Origin: Ruminococcus sp. | GTDB lineage: Bacteria > Bacillota > Clostridia > Oscillospirales > Ruminococcaceae | Assembly: GCA_022768805.1 (NCBI GenBank) | Contig: JALELB010000049.1 | Location: forward strand, 1 to 45,231 | Reading direction: 5' to 3' | Length of the DNA stretch: 45,231 nucleotides | Shown here: positions 31,614-40,437 of the stretch, piece after piece | How the letters are laid out: every line of letters starts with the position of its first letter | How positions within the stretch are numbered: the first letter of the stretch is position 1 | Program-made: the position numbers and the translations under genes | The notes under the pieces: model-generated | The model's input: the letters and a program-made list of their open reading frames with translations, nothing else | Told to the model about the DNA's origin: nothing | Database searches by the model: none

Positions 31614-32783
31614 TCACAAAATCTCCCTGGACCGGGGCACCCGTACCCGGAGCAGAAAGAAGCTGAGGCACAGCAGGAACATGGAAACCGGCAGAATCTG
31701 AATGGCAGTGCCGAAGCCCAGCCAGTCGATGAGTCTGCCGAAGCAGGCGTTGAACGCCACGTCAAACAGGGTGGCAAAGCCGGTGATGAAGCCGGTGGCG
31801 GTGCCTGCAAGCCCCGGGTCGTAGTATCTGCCGATCAGCAGCACGATGGTGGGCCAGAGGATGGAAAACCCCAGGCCGGAGCCGCACAGCAGCAGCATGC
31901 CCCGGCGCTCCAGCAGCATGCCGGCAATGTACAGCACACCGGCGGCGGTGACGAATACCCGCATGCTGCGCATGATGCCCCATTTCTGCACCAGCGGGGC
32001 AAACAGCAGCCGCCCTGCCATGATGCCCCCGAAGAAAAAGGACAGATACCGGGCAGCCTGGGGCACGGTGTAGCCCAGACAGTCGCTGCCGTAGGTCACC
32101 AGCCAGTTCTGGAGCCCGTGCTCGGTGATGCAGTAAAAGCCGCACAGCAGGAACAGGTACTTGCAGGCCGGGTTCCGGATCACCGCCCCATACCCGCCGG
32201 CGGATCCGGCAGAGGGCTTGGGCTGGGGCAGCTTCACAAACCACAGCAGGATGAGCCCCACACAGCCGCAGAGCAGCAGAATCAGATTTGCCCCCTTCCA
32301 GGCGGACAGGGAGGAGGCGAACCTGCCTCCCACGTTCTGGGCGGTGCTGATGCCGGCGCCCTGGAGAAAGTTGAAGAAGTTCACGAAGAAGGCCGGGGCG
32401 GCGTACAGCATGGGGGTGATGAGATTCACCGTGGTGGACAGCATGGTGGACGCCCCCAGGCTGAAGATCATGAACACCAGCAGGGCGTAGTAATTGGCGG
32501 TAAGCAGATAGGCGGTCAATGCCCCCATCCACAGGAGCATCACCCCGAACAGGAATTTTTTCCGGCTGATCCGGTCAACCAGCCTGCCCCCGATGCACAG
32601 AAACAACAAATTGCCGATGTAGCTGCACATAATGATGGCGGAGGACTGGGAGGGTGAGAGGGAGAAGCTGTCCCGGAACACCGGCAGGAACACGCCCCGC
32701 AGGGCATCGCTGGCGCCCAGCACGAACATCATCAGCACACAGTACACGGTGACGATGCATTTCTGTAATCTGGATTCGGTCAT
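31614..32783 (-). CDS. Major facilitator superfamily transporter
   Basis: Membrane protein of 389 residues with 12 predicted helices. The first helix is CIVTVYCVLMMFVLGASDA; a loop 2-3 MFS-like motif (GGRLVDRISRKKFLFG) is clear. The substrate cannot be told; the ASDALRGVFLPVFRDSF region recalls sugar permeases of the FucP-like group, a weak resemblance. The start at 32783 follows CGGAGGC; an upstream in-frame start at 32894 is rejected because it would overlap the -10 element. Divergent from the NERD gene. Confidence 0.88.
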   Translation of the reverse strand: MTESRLQKCIVTVYCVLMMFVLGASDALRGVFLPVFRDSFSLSPSQSSAIIMCSYIGNLLFLCIGGRLVDRISRKKFLFGVMLLWMGALTAYLLTANYYALLVFMIFSLGASTMLSTTVNLITPMLYAAPAFFVNFFNFLQGAGISTAQNVGGRFASSLSAWKGANLILLLCGCVGLILLWFVKLPQPKPSAGSAGGYGAVIRNPACKYLFLLCGFYCITEHGLQNWLVTYGSDCLGYTVPQAARYLSFFFGGIMAGRLLFAPLVQKWGIMRSMRVFVTAAGVLYIAGMLLERRGMLLLCGSGLGFSILWPTIVLLIGRYYDPGLAGTATGFITGFATLFDVAFNACFGRLIDWLGFGTAIQILPVSMFLLCLSFFLLRVRVPRSREIL

Positions 32784-32882
32784 AACAAGCCTCCGGCGGC
32801 ACAGCCCCCCTGCATACCGCCTGCGTAAGCGGCTGCGTTTTTTCTGTCCGGGCGGACTCTGCCGAATAAGATCGCATGGATT

Positions 32883-32911
32883 ACCATAGCACAAAACCGG
32901 CGGAATGTCAA
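32883..32911 (-). promoter_or_regulatory. Promoter of the MFS gene
   Basis: Minus strand: TTGACA (32906-32911), 17 bases, TATGGT (32883-32888). It lies back to back with the NERD promoter; the two -35 boxes are separated by 17 bases. Confidence 0.78.
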
Positions 32912-32928
32912 GGGCGCCGGCACCCGGT

Positions 32929-32957
32929 TTGACAAGACACCGCCTGTGTAGTATAAT
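32929..32957 (+). promoter_or_regulatory. Consensus promoter of the NERD gene
   Basis: TTGACA (32929-32934), 17 bases, TATAAT (32952-32957): perfect consensus. Leader about 75 bases. Confidence 0.9.
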
Positions 32958-33037
32958 ATGGCTGAATCTTACGGCAATCCCCCGGCGCCGCCAGGCGTGC
33001 TTTGCGGGAGCTGCCTGAAACGGAAAGGGGTGGGCTT

Positions 33038-33655
33038 ATGCCCGTATTCTATCGCTGTATCTGGATTGCCGCAGGGCTTTTGGGGCTGTTTCTGCTGCTG
33101 TGGCTGGGAAACCGGTTTTCCAAGCGCCGGGGCAGAAAAGGCGAACGGCTGGTGGCGGCACAGCTGCGCCGGTTTGCCCGGAAGCATGGAGGGCGGGTAT
33201 GCAGCAATGTGTACCTGCCCCTGTACAAGGACACCTGTGAAATCGACCACCTGCTGTTCGGCAGCTTCGGGGTGCTGGTGGTGGAAACCAAGCATGTGGG
33301 AGGAGAAATCTCCGGAAACGGCAGGGAGCTCCGGCAGGTTATGGGCACCAGAACCCACCGGCTGTACAATCCCCAGCTGCAAAACAAGACCCATGTGGAC
33401 AATGTGCGGCATCATCTGCGGAAAGCCGGCCTGGAGGGGATGCCGGTGCAGGGGCTTGTGGTTTTCTCCAACCCCCGGGCGGTGCTGCATACGGATGCAG
33501 GCATCCCCCTGTCCCGGCTGCCGGAGGTGCTGAACCGGCTGCCGGACAGCCGCCAGCCCTGGGAATCCGCCTATGCAGCCCTCCGGCGGGTGCAGGTACG
33601 CAATCCCCTGCGGCAGCTGTGGCATGACTGGAAGCCCCACCGAAACAAACAGTAA
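33038..33655 (+). CDS. Membrane-anchored NERD (nuclease-related) domain protein
   Basis: Protein of 205 residues. One N-terminal helix (about 6-26, CIWIAAGLLGLFLLLWLGNRF) anchors a cytoplasmic NERD domain (about 32-150). The PD-(D/E)xK-like core is visible: Glu in GRKGERLVAAQL, Asp in TCEIDHLLFG, then VLVVETKHVGG, and later GLVVFSN. NERD proteins are predicted nucleases; activity is rarely shown. The start at 33038 follows AAAGGGGTGGG; a 12-codon longer start exists. Monocistronic. Confidence 0.87.
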   Translation: MPVFYRCIWIAAGLLGLFLLLWLGNRFSKRRGRKGERLVAAQLRRFARKHGGRVCSNVYLPLYKDTCEIDHLLFGSFGVLVVETKHVGGEISGNGRELRQVMGTRTHRLYNPQLQNKTHVDNVRHHLRKAGLEGMPVQGLVVFSNPRAVLHTDAGIPLSRLPEVLNRLPDSRQPWESAYAALRRVQVRNPLRQLWHDWKPHRNKQ

Positions 33656-33658
33656 CAG

Positions 33659-33690
33659 AAAACGGATCCGGAATACTCCGGATCCGTTTT
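33659..33690. terminator. Bidirectional terminator between the NERD and YfhO genes
   Basis: 14-bp stem AAAACGGATCCGGA (33659-33672) with TCCGGATCCGTTTT (33677-33690), 4-base loop. T runs on both strands serve the two convergent genes. Confidence 0.93.
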
Positions 33691-33694
33691 TATT

Positions 33695-36688
33695 TTATTT
33701 CGCCTTTACCTTGCGCTTTGCACGGCGCTTGGTGAGGAATGCCTCCCGTGCCTGCTGATGCTCTGCGATGGCAGCCAGCATAGCCTTGTTGTGCTTCCGG
33801 TCATAGCAGCCCAGTCCGATGGTTGCGGCGATGCCCAGCAGCATCAGCCCAAAGCCCTGGACAAAGCCGTTGGGCAAAAAGCTCATTTCCACTTGGTGGG
33901 TGCCCGGAGACAGGGGCACGCCGATCATGGCGTTGAATAGCACAACCGGCTCCACCTTCTTGCCGTCCACCTTCACGGTCCAGCCCGGCTCGTAGGGGAT
34001 GGAGGTCATCATGATCTGGTTTTCACCGGCGGTGATGGTGCCCTCCAGCCGGCGCTCGCTGTAGTCGGTGAGCTCCCACTGCTGCTGCTTCAGCTTGGCA
34101 ATGTCCGCCTCGAACTGCGCCTGGTTGAAGTGATAGAAGAATGCGTTCTGGAAGATGGTATACTCCTTGGTGACCGTCACCCGGATGGTGAACTCCTGAC
34201 CTGCGGGCAGGGACCCCAGGCTGACAATCCGGTAATCGTCCCCCTCAAAGTAGTAGGTGAGGAACTCTCCGTCCAGGAACTCCCCGTCCTTGTTCCAGAA
34301 GGGGCTGTACCACAGGTTCACCTGCCGCTGGTTCTCGGTCTTGAAGAAGAAGTAGATCGGATCGTCACTCAGCGCCTTGAATTTCAGGTCGATGGTGTGA
34401 TCCCCTTCCCCGCTGACGTCATAGCAGGTCTGTACCCCGTAGGGACGGGCGGTGAGATTGTTGAGGATGGGCTCTCCCTCCTGGGGAACGGGGTAGAAAT
34501 ACTCGGTATTGCCGGTGATGGCGCCGGTGGTGGGGTCAAAGGTGGTGCTGCCGCAGATGGTGCTCATCATCACGTTCTGGCTGTTGAAGGGGTTGTCGTT
34601 GCCAAGACCGGTGATCCGGCGGGCGGTGTTGCTGGCCATATAGCCGATGGACAAAGCGTTGGGGTTTTCGTAAACCGTTACCAGCTGCTCCTTGAGGTCC
34701 TGCTTCTTGCACATTTGGCTGAATACTTCCTGATAGCTTTCATCCACGCTGTCGGACTGATCCATCACGTACTTGATGCCCAGCAGACTGTCGGACAGGG
34801 GGGTTGCCCCGTTGTACTTGGTGTAGTAGCTGTGGCAGGTATAGCCCATGGCCTCGATGAACTTGATGATCCGGGTGTTCATGACGGAGCTGGAGTGGGT
34901 GATGCCCCGCAGGCCGAAGGCAAGATCGTCATTGACGGTCCGGTGGTAGGTCTTGTCCGCACGGTAGAAGGAGCTGTCGTATTCCTTCAGCCGTTGGGTA
35001 ATGTCCCGGCCGCTCTGGATGTAGGCGATATAGGTGCGGCGCTCGGAGTATGCCACCTCCTTGTCGGTGGCTTTCATGGTATCCAGGGCATTGTAGGTGA
35101 GCTCGCCGCCGATGAGCAGCATCATAAGGATGGGCAGCACCTTTTTGCTGTTGCTTTTCTGCTGGATAAACAGCAGCAGTGCATACACCGCAAACAGCGC
35201 CACGGAAACCCAGATTGCGCCCTTGGTGTCCAGGTAGTCAAACTCCCCGTGCTTGTTCTTTTCGTACAGCACCAGCATCAGGAACATAAACCAGATAAAG
35301 AAGCTGCCGTAAATGGCGGCGGGCTTGATGTCCTTCAGGTTCCGGAAGGCCATAGCCGCCATGGTGAGAATCACAAAGGAGAAAATGAAGGAGTACCGGA
35401 AGGGCAGCCAGTTGGGCATCTGTCCCCCGTGCCACATCATATCCACCGGCCGGATATACATGCTGGTGAACAGCGCCGCCGCCAGCAGTCCCATACCGAT
35501 CTTCTTGCGCAGCTCGATTTTGCTGTTCAGGAAGAACAGGGGCAGCAGCAGGGCGGTGATAAGGCCGCAGTAAATCTCCGGCATACCCTGCACATTGACG
35601 GAGTTGTACTGCGCCACAGAGGCGATCTGGGCGAAGAAGTCAATGGGGGTGAACTGGAGGGCGAAGGAGTAATCCGGGTTGGCGGTAAAGTCGAATTTAC
35701 CCAGCGCCAGAGCGTTGTATACCGGCAGCATCAGTACTGCCGCACACATCAGCGCCACCACGGTACACATGAACATCCGCAGGATGCTGTACCCGTAGGC
35801 CTTCAGATCCTTGCTCTTCATGTGGAAATGCTTCAGCTTGTCGGAGCCGGCAAACAGGTAGTAAGCAAAGTACAGGGCGGTGAAGATGCAGATCATGAAG
35901 CCGATATAGAAGTTTGCAAAGCACATCAGCGCCAGGGGGATGATGTAGTTGATCTTCCTGCCGTCGTCGATGAGATACTCCACCCCAAGGCAGATGAGGG
36001 GCAGGAACACCAGACCGTCCAGCCACATGGGGTCGATGAGCTGGGTGATGGCGTAGGCCATCATGGCATACATCATGGAGAACAGCAAAGCGTGCAGGGG
36101 CTTCAGCTTCCGGGATTTCTGCAGGAAGTAGCAGAAGGTCACCGCCGCCGTACCCAGCTTGCAAAGCTGCATGATGAGCAGGCTGCCCAGAATCATGGTC
36201 CGGGGCAGGAGAATGACGATCAGGGTAAATGGACTTGCCAGGTAGTAGCCGATGATGCCGAAGAATTCACCGGACAGGTTCCGGGACCAGTTGTAGAAGA
36301 TGCTCCCGTCCCCCCAGAAGGCGTCCCGGATGGCCTCGAAGTAGTACACATACTGACCGTTCAGGTCCAGACAGAGCACGGATTCCGGGCCGAAGGGGTA
36401 CATGCCGAACAGGGCGTAGGCCAGATAGGTCAGCGCCACGGGGATGAAGAACGCCAGAATATAGATGTAGTTCCGGGCGCACCAGCACTGGAGCCGCTCA
36501 AAGGGCGTGATTTTTCCCAGGGGCGGCAGCTTTGCTTCGGTTTTGGCTGCTGCCTTTCCGGGCTTTTCCGCCGGCGCCTGCTCCGGCAGAGGTGCCGCAG
36601 CAGCAGCCTGTGCCTGGGGCTCCGGCCTGGAGGCAGCCTGCTTTGCAGCCATCTGCTTGCGCTTTGCCTTGGATGGTTTGGATGCCAT
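33695..36688 (-). CDS. YfhO-family membrane protein
   Basis: Large membrane protein of 997 residues. A cytoplasmic N-terminal tail (1-65) is rich in Lys, Ala, Pro and Gln. About 12-13 helices span residues 75-580 (e.g. YIYILAFFIPVALTYLAYALF), with the family's YFEAIRDAFWGDGSIFYNWS segment after helix 1. A large extracytoplasmic beta-rich domain (about 590-940) follows, then a final helix near 950-970 and a basic tail (AFLTKRRAKRKVKAK). YfhO proteins resemble GT-C glycosyltransferases; in Bacillus and Listeria, relatives add sugars to lipoteichoic acid. The sugar and acceptor here are unknown. The start at 36688 follows GGAGGA; the frame upstream overlaps the promoter. Monocistronic. Confidence 0.9.
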   Translation of the reverse strand: MASKPSKAKRKQMAAKQAASRPEPQAQAAAAAPLPEQAPAEKPGKAAAKTEAKLPPLGKITPFERLQCWCARNYIYILAFFIPVALTYLAYALFGMYPFGPESVLCLDLNGQYVYYFEAIRDAFWGDGSIFYNWSRNLSGEFFGIIGYYLASPFTLIVILLPRTMILGSLLIMQLCKLGTAAVTFCYFLQKSRKLKPLHALLFSMMYAMMAYAITQLIDPMWLDGLVFLPLICLGVEYLIDDGRKINYIIPLALMCFANFYIGFMICIFTALYFAYYLFAGSDKLKHFHMKSKDLKAYGYSILRMFMCTVVALMCAAVLMLPVYNALALGKFDFTANPDYSFALQFTPIDFFAQIASVAQYNSVNVQGMPEIYCGLITALLLPLFFLNSKIELRKKIGMGLLAAALFTSMYIRPVDMMWHGGQMPNWLPFRYSFIFSFVILTMAAMAFRNLKDIKPAAIYGSFFIWFMFLMLVLYEKNKHGEFDYLDTKGAIWVSVALFAVYALLLFIQQKSNSKKVLPILMMLLIGGELTYNALDTMKATDKEVAYSERRTYIAYIQSGRDITQRLKEYDSSFYRADKTYHRTVNDDLAFGLRGITHSSSVMNTRIIKFIEAMGYTCHSYYTKYNGATPLSDSLLGIKYVMDQSDSVDESYQEVFSQMCKKQDLKEQLVTVYENPNALSIGYMASNTARRITGLGNDNPFNSQNVMMSTICGSTTFDPTTGAITGNTEYFYPVPQEGEPILNNLTARPYGVQTCYDVSGEGDHTIDLKFKALSDDPIYFFFKTENQRQVNLWYSPFWNKDGEFLDGEFLTYYFEGDDYRIVSLGSLPAGQEFTIRVTVTKEYTIFQNAFFYHFNQAQFEADIAKLKQQQWELTDYSERRLEGTITAGENQIMMTSIPYEPGWTVKVDGKKVEPVVLFNAMIGVPLSPGTHQVEMSFLPNGFVQGFGLMLLGIAATIGLGCYDRKHNKAMLAAIAEHQQAREAFLTKRRAKRKVKAK

Positions 36689-36752
36689 GATGATCCTCCT
36701 TCTTTTGTGAATGGGCGCAAAGGTCCGCACCCGAATTTCCATATACCATTCT

Positions 36753-36781
36753 ATTATACACGATAGGTATATTTTTTTCAA
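36753..36781 (-). promoter_or_regulatory. Promoter of the YfhO gene
   Basis: Minus strand: TTGAAA (36776-36781), 17 bases, TATAAT (36753-36758); leader about 60 bases. Confidence 0.85.
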
Positions 36782-36867
36782 CCCTTCCCGGAAATTTTCC
36801 GCCGCAGTATGCTAAAGCCCCCGCAGGCAGGCCGGCAGCAGACCCGGTTTCGGGAGGGAATCCCCCA

Positions 36868-36896
36868 TTGACAAGCAACCCGGGCTATAGTATAAT
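36868..36896 (+). promoter_or_regulatory. Consensus promoter of the citrate synthase-recA operon
   Basis: TTGACA (36868-36873), 17 bases, TATAAT (36891-36896). It is followed by a GC-rich leader of about 115 bases with a possible GGCTG/CAGCC hairpin (about 36960-36992). This is the only strong promoter seen ahead of the eight-gene run. Confidence 0.9.
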
Positions 36897-37016
36897 AAAA
36901 TATAAGTGTAGGCTAGCGCATCAAACCCGCAGACGCCTATGGAAGTGTGTCCGGCGGACGGCTGTTTCCCCGCAGCAGCAGGTCAGCAGCCCCCCGGCAG
37001 AGAAAGGCGGCATCCC

Positions 37017-38378
37017 ATGAACCAGCAGAATGAAAATATGATGAATCTCAAGCCCCTGTGCGACAAGCTGATCGCCGGCTCCCGGATTGAGCCCCAGCTG
37101 TACGACAGGTTCCATGTAAAGCGGGGGCTGCGGCGCAGCGACGGCACCGGCGTCATTGCCGGCATCACCAAGATCTGCAACGTACACGGCTATGTGGTCA
37201 ACGAGGGGGAAATCGACCCCATCCCCGGAGAGCTCATCTACCGGGGGTATCAGATCAACGACCTGATTTCCCACACGGAGCAGGAAAACCGCTTCGGCTT
37301 TGAGGAAACCGTCTATCTGCTGCTGCTGGGGGAGCTGCCCAACCGGCAGGAGCTGGATGCCTTTACCCGGCACCTGTCCGCCTGCCGGCCCTTGCCGGAT
37401 AATTTCGTGGTGGATATGATCCTCAAGGCGCCCTCCAACAACATCATGAACAAAATGGCCCGGTCCGTGCTGGCGCTGTACTCCTATGACCCGGAGTGCG
37501 AAAGCCGGAGCATCGAAAACGAGCTGCGCACCGCCATCAGCCTGATTGCCAAGCTGCCGGTGATCATGGCTGCCGCATACCAGGTAAAGCGCAGCCACTT
37601 TGACGGGGAAAGCATGATTATGCACCCCCTCCGGCCGGAGGAAAACTCCGCCCAGACCGTACTGTCCCTGCTGCGGAACGACCGGCAGTATACCGAGGAG
37701 GAAGCCCATCTGCTGGATACCCTCATGACCCTGCATGCGGAGCACGGCGGCGGCAACAACTCCACCTTTACCTGCCGGGTGCTCACCTCCTCCGGAACCG
37801 ATGCCTATTCCGCCTATGCGGCAGCCATCGGGGCGCTGAAGGGTCCCCGGCACGGCGGCGCCAACATCAAGGTAATGCAGATGCTGGAATCCTTCAAGGA
37901 AAACGTGAAGAACTGGGAGGATGAGGGCCAGGTGGCGGACCATATGCGGAAAATCCTCCGGAAGGAAGCGGGAGACGGCTCCGGCCTGATTTACGGCATG
38001 GGACATGCGGTATACACCCTGTCCGACCCCAGGGAGGTCATCCTCAAGCGCAAGGCCATGGAGCTTGCCCGGGGCAGGGAAATCGAGGCGGAATTCAAGC
38101 TGCTGGACACCATCGAGCGGCTCACCCCGGAGATCTTCCGGGACTTCAAGGGAAGCGACAAGGCCATCTGTGCCAATGTGGACATGTACTCGGGGCTGGT
38201 ATACAAAATGCTGGGGATCCCCCAGGATCTGTACACCCCCATGTTCGCCATCTCCCGGATTGCCGGGTGGGCTGCCCACCGGATGGAGGAAACCATCACC
38301 GGCAAGCGGATTATCCGGCCGGCCTACAAGGCAATCGCAAAGGAACGCCCGTATGTGCCCCTGGCGGACCGGGACTGA
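37017..38378 (+). CDS. gltA: Citrate synthase
   Basis: Enzyme of 453 residues that condenses oxaloacetate and acetyl-CoA; in an anaerobe this normally feeds 2-oxoglutarate and glutamate synthesis. The catalytic triad is visible: His243 (AEHGGGNNSTF), His330 (YGMGHAVY) and Asp389 (ANVDMYSGLVYKMLGIP), the last in the canonical citrate-synthase signature context. An N-terminal extension of about 45 residues precedes the core, as in many Clostridia and Bacteroidetes enzymes. The start at 37017 has AAAGGCGG upstream; the longer frame from 36939 is unsupported. The lipoprotein gene begins 15 bases after its stop. No aconitase or isocitrate dehydrogenase is adjacent, which is unusual. Confidence 0.95.
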   Translation: MNQQNENMMNLKPLCDKLIAGSRIEPQLYDRFHVKRGLRRSDGTGVIAGITKICNVHGYVVNEGEIDPIPGELIYRGYQINDLISHTEQENRFGFEETVYLLLLGELPNRQELDAFTRHLSACRPLPDNFVVDMILKAPSNNIMNKMARSVLALYSYDPECESRSIENELRTAISLIAKLPVIMAAAYQVKRSHFDGESMIMHPLRPEENSAQTVLSLLRNDRQYTEEEAHLLDTLMTLHAEHGGGNNSTFTCRVLTSSGTDAYSAYAAAIGALKGPRHGGANIKVMQMLESFKENVKNWEDEGQVADHMRKILRKEAGDGSGLIYGMGHAVYTLSDPREVILKRKAMELARGREIEAEFKLLDTIERLTPEIFRDFKGSDKAICANVDMYSGLVYKMLGIPQDLYTPMFAISRIAGWAAHRMEETITGKRIIRPAYKAIAKERPYVPLADRD

Positions 38379-38393
38379 CCCGGAGGCAGGGTG

Positions 38394-39695
38394 ATGAAAG
38401 CAAGGCTGCTGGGAGCGGTGACGGCGGCGGTGATGCTGCTGTCCGGCTGTACCTTCAGCACCAGCATTGACGGGCTGCTGTCCCCCCCGAAGCTCAGCCT
38501 GGAGCAGGAGCAGATCTATGACGCCCTCCGGCGGGCGGCAGGCAGCAGCATCAGCCTGAAATACCCGAAAACCGGGGGTTACCTTTCCGCCTTCATCGTC
38601 AGCGATATTGACGGGGACGGAGAGGACGAGGCGCTGGTGTTTTACGAAAAGAACCTGCTCCGGAACGAGGAAAATGCCCTGCGGCTCAATGTGCTGGACC
38701 AGATAGAGGGCAGCTGGCGCTCCGTATACGATCTGGCGGCAGGGGGCGCCGAGGTGGAGGAGGTTATGATCTCCCGGCTGGGCAGCAACAGCCGCACCAA
38801 CATCATCGTGGGCTACAGCATGGTAAACCAGGGAGAGCGGGTGCTCAGCGTTTACGACTACCGGCAGGGAGAGCTGACGGAAACCCTGAACAGCAGCTAC
38901 TCCCTGGCGGATGTGTGCGATCTGGACCGGAACGGGGAAAACGAGCTGCTCATCGTCTGCGGCCAGGCCCTGTCCCAGTCCGCCCGTGCCATGACCTATG
39001 TGCTGTCCCAGGACGGCAGCTATTACGAATCCCGGGTGGAGCTGAACGAGGCCTTTACGGACTTTGCCAACCTGCTGTACGGGAATACGGCGGAGGGCAT
39101 CCCCTGCGTGTGGCTGGACGGCATCACCGGCCCCTCCACTGTCCAGACCCAGGTGCTGACTTTGGAAAACGGGGTGCTGACGCTGTTGTATTCCGACAAG
39201 GACTCCGGCATCCGCACCGTCCGGCAAAGCGGCTATCTCACCTGTGACCTGGACGGGGACGGGGTTGCGGAAATCCCCGTCAACACCCTGTTCCCGGGGT
39301 ATACGGACGCCACGGAAAGCGAACAGATCCCCATGACCAGCTGGTATGAATGCCGGGGAGGCAGGCTGATGCGCAAGTGCTCCGGCTATTACAGCCCCGC
39401 CCGGCAGTTTGCCTTTGTTCTGCCCCGGCGGTGGGAACGGAAGGTTACCCTCAAGCAGGACGCCCTGGCGGAGGAGCTGGTGTTTTACCGGCTGGGCAGG
39501 AGTCTGGAGGACAGCACCGTGCCGCTGCTGAGGCTGTGCGTCACGGATAACGCAGATACCGCCCAGGACCGGCTGGACAACGGCTATATCCTGCTTTGCT
39601 CCAAAAACGGCCTCCGGTATCTGGCCCAGCTGCCGGATACCGGGGATGAGCTGGCGCTGACCGTCAGCGAAGCAATTCTGCTGTTTCATGCATGA
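38394..39695 (+). CDS. Lipoprotein with FG-GAP/VCBS-like Ca-binding repeats
   Basis: Exported protein of 433 residues. The signal peptide ends in a perfect lipobox, LLSGC (Cys18). Three repeats of the FG-GAP/EF-hand-like kind are spread along it: VSDIDGDGEDEALVFY, VCDLDRNGENELLIV and LTCDLDGDGVAEIPV, suggesting a small beta-propeller that binds calcium. The rest matches nothing I recognise. The start at 38394 is 7 bases after GGAGG; a GTG immediately upstream is in frame. It lies between citrate synthase (15-base gap) and the response regulator (20-base gap), so an accessory sensing role for the two-component system is plausible but inferred. Confidence 0.85.
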   Translation: MKARLLGAVTAAVMLLSGCTFSTSIDGLLSPPKLSLEQEQIYDALRRAAGSSISLKYPKTGGYLSAFIVSDIDGDGEDEALVFYEKNLLRNEENALRLNVLDQIEGSWRSVYDLAAGGAEVEEVMISRLGSNSRTNIIVGYSMVNQGERVLSVYDYRQGELTETLNSSYSLADVCDLDRNGENELLIVCGQALSQSARAMTYVLSQDGSYYESRVELNEAFTDFANLLYGNTAEGIPCVWLDGITGPSTVQTQVLTLENGVLTLLYSDKDSGIRTVRQSGYLTCDLDGDGVAEIPVNTLFPGYTDATESEQIPMTSWYECRGGRLMRKCSGYYSPARQFAFVLPRRWERKVTLKQDALAEELVFYRLGRSLEDSTVPLLRLCVTDNADTAQDRLDNGYILLCSKNGLRYLAQLPDTGDELALTVSEAILLFHA

Positions 39696-39715
39696 GGAAA
39701 GGAAGGTAGCGGAAC

Positions 39716-40414
39716 TTGAAACGAATTCTTGTATGCGAGGATGAGGATGTGATCCGGGATTTCGTGGTCATCAACCTCAAGCGTGCCGGTTACGATGTAA
39801 CCGACGTGAACTGCGGCGAGGAAGCGCTGAAAACCTTTGACGCGGAGCACGGCAACTTTGACATTGTGCTGCTGGACATTATGATGCCCGGCATCGACGG
39901 CTTCACCGTCTGCAAGAAGCTGCGGGAGCGCAGCTCCACCCTGGGCATCATCATGCTCACCGCAAAGGCACAGGAAATGGACAAGGTCAGCGGCCTGATG
40001 ATCGGGGCGGATGATTACATCACCAAGCCCTTCTCCCCTTCGGAGCTCACCGCCCGGGTGGACGCCATTTACCGCCGGGTATGCATGAGCTTCATCAAGA
40101 ACGAAAACAACCCGGTAATCGAATCCGGCCCCTTCCTGCTGAACCTGAAGAGCCGCACCGTGTCCAAGAACGGCAAGCCGGTGGATCTGACCCAGGTGGA
40201 GTACCAGATTCTGGAGTACTTCATGAACAACAAGAACACCGCCCTGGACCGTTCCAGCATCCTGAGCCACATCTGGGGGGACAGCTACTTCGGGGACGAC
40301 AAGATCGTGGACGTGAATATCCGGCGGATCCGCATGAAGATCGAGGACGAGCCCTCCAACCCCCAGTACATCATCACCATCTGGGGCTACGGCTATAAGT
40401 GGAATGACGCCTGA
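39716..40414 (+). CDS. OmpR-family response regulator with TTG start
   Basis: Regulator of 232 residues. The receiver has Glu8-Asp9-Glu10, phosphoacceptor Asp54 (IVLLDIMMPGIDG), MLTAKA and ITKPFSP. The C-terminal winged helix (about 130-230) contains DLTQVEYQILEYF and KIVDVNIRRIRMKIED. Alignment to the family N-terminus (KRILVCEDE) requires the TTG at 39716; AGGAAAGGAAGG lies 9 bases upstream and no in-frame ATG is near, so TTG is the start. This weak start may keep the regulator level low. Partner of the kinase 23 bases downstream. Confidence 0.93.
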   Translation: MKRILVCEDEDVIRDFVVINLKRAGYDVTDVNCGEEALKTFDAEHGNFDIVLLDIMMPGIDGFTVCKKLRERSSTLGIIMLTAKAQEMDKVSGLMIGADDYITKPFSPSELTARVDAIYRRVCMSFIKNENNPVIESGPFLLNLKSRTVSKNGKPVDLTQVEYQILEYFMNNKNTALDRSSILSHIWGDSYFGDDKIVDVNIRRIRMKIEDEPSNPQYIITIWGYGYKWNDA

Positions 40415-40437
40415 GGGCGTGTCCGGGGGAATGTGAT

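Noticed and set aside
36921-39689. 922-codon minus-strand frame opposite the citrate synthase and lipoprotein genes
   Set aside because: Antisense shadow; the plus-strand genes have catalytic residues, a lipobox and ribosome sites.
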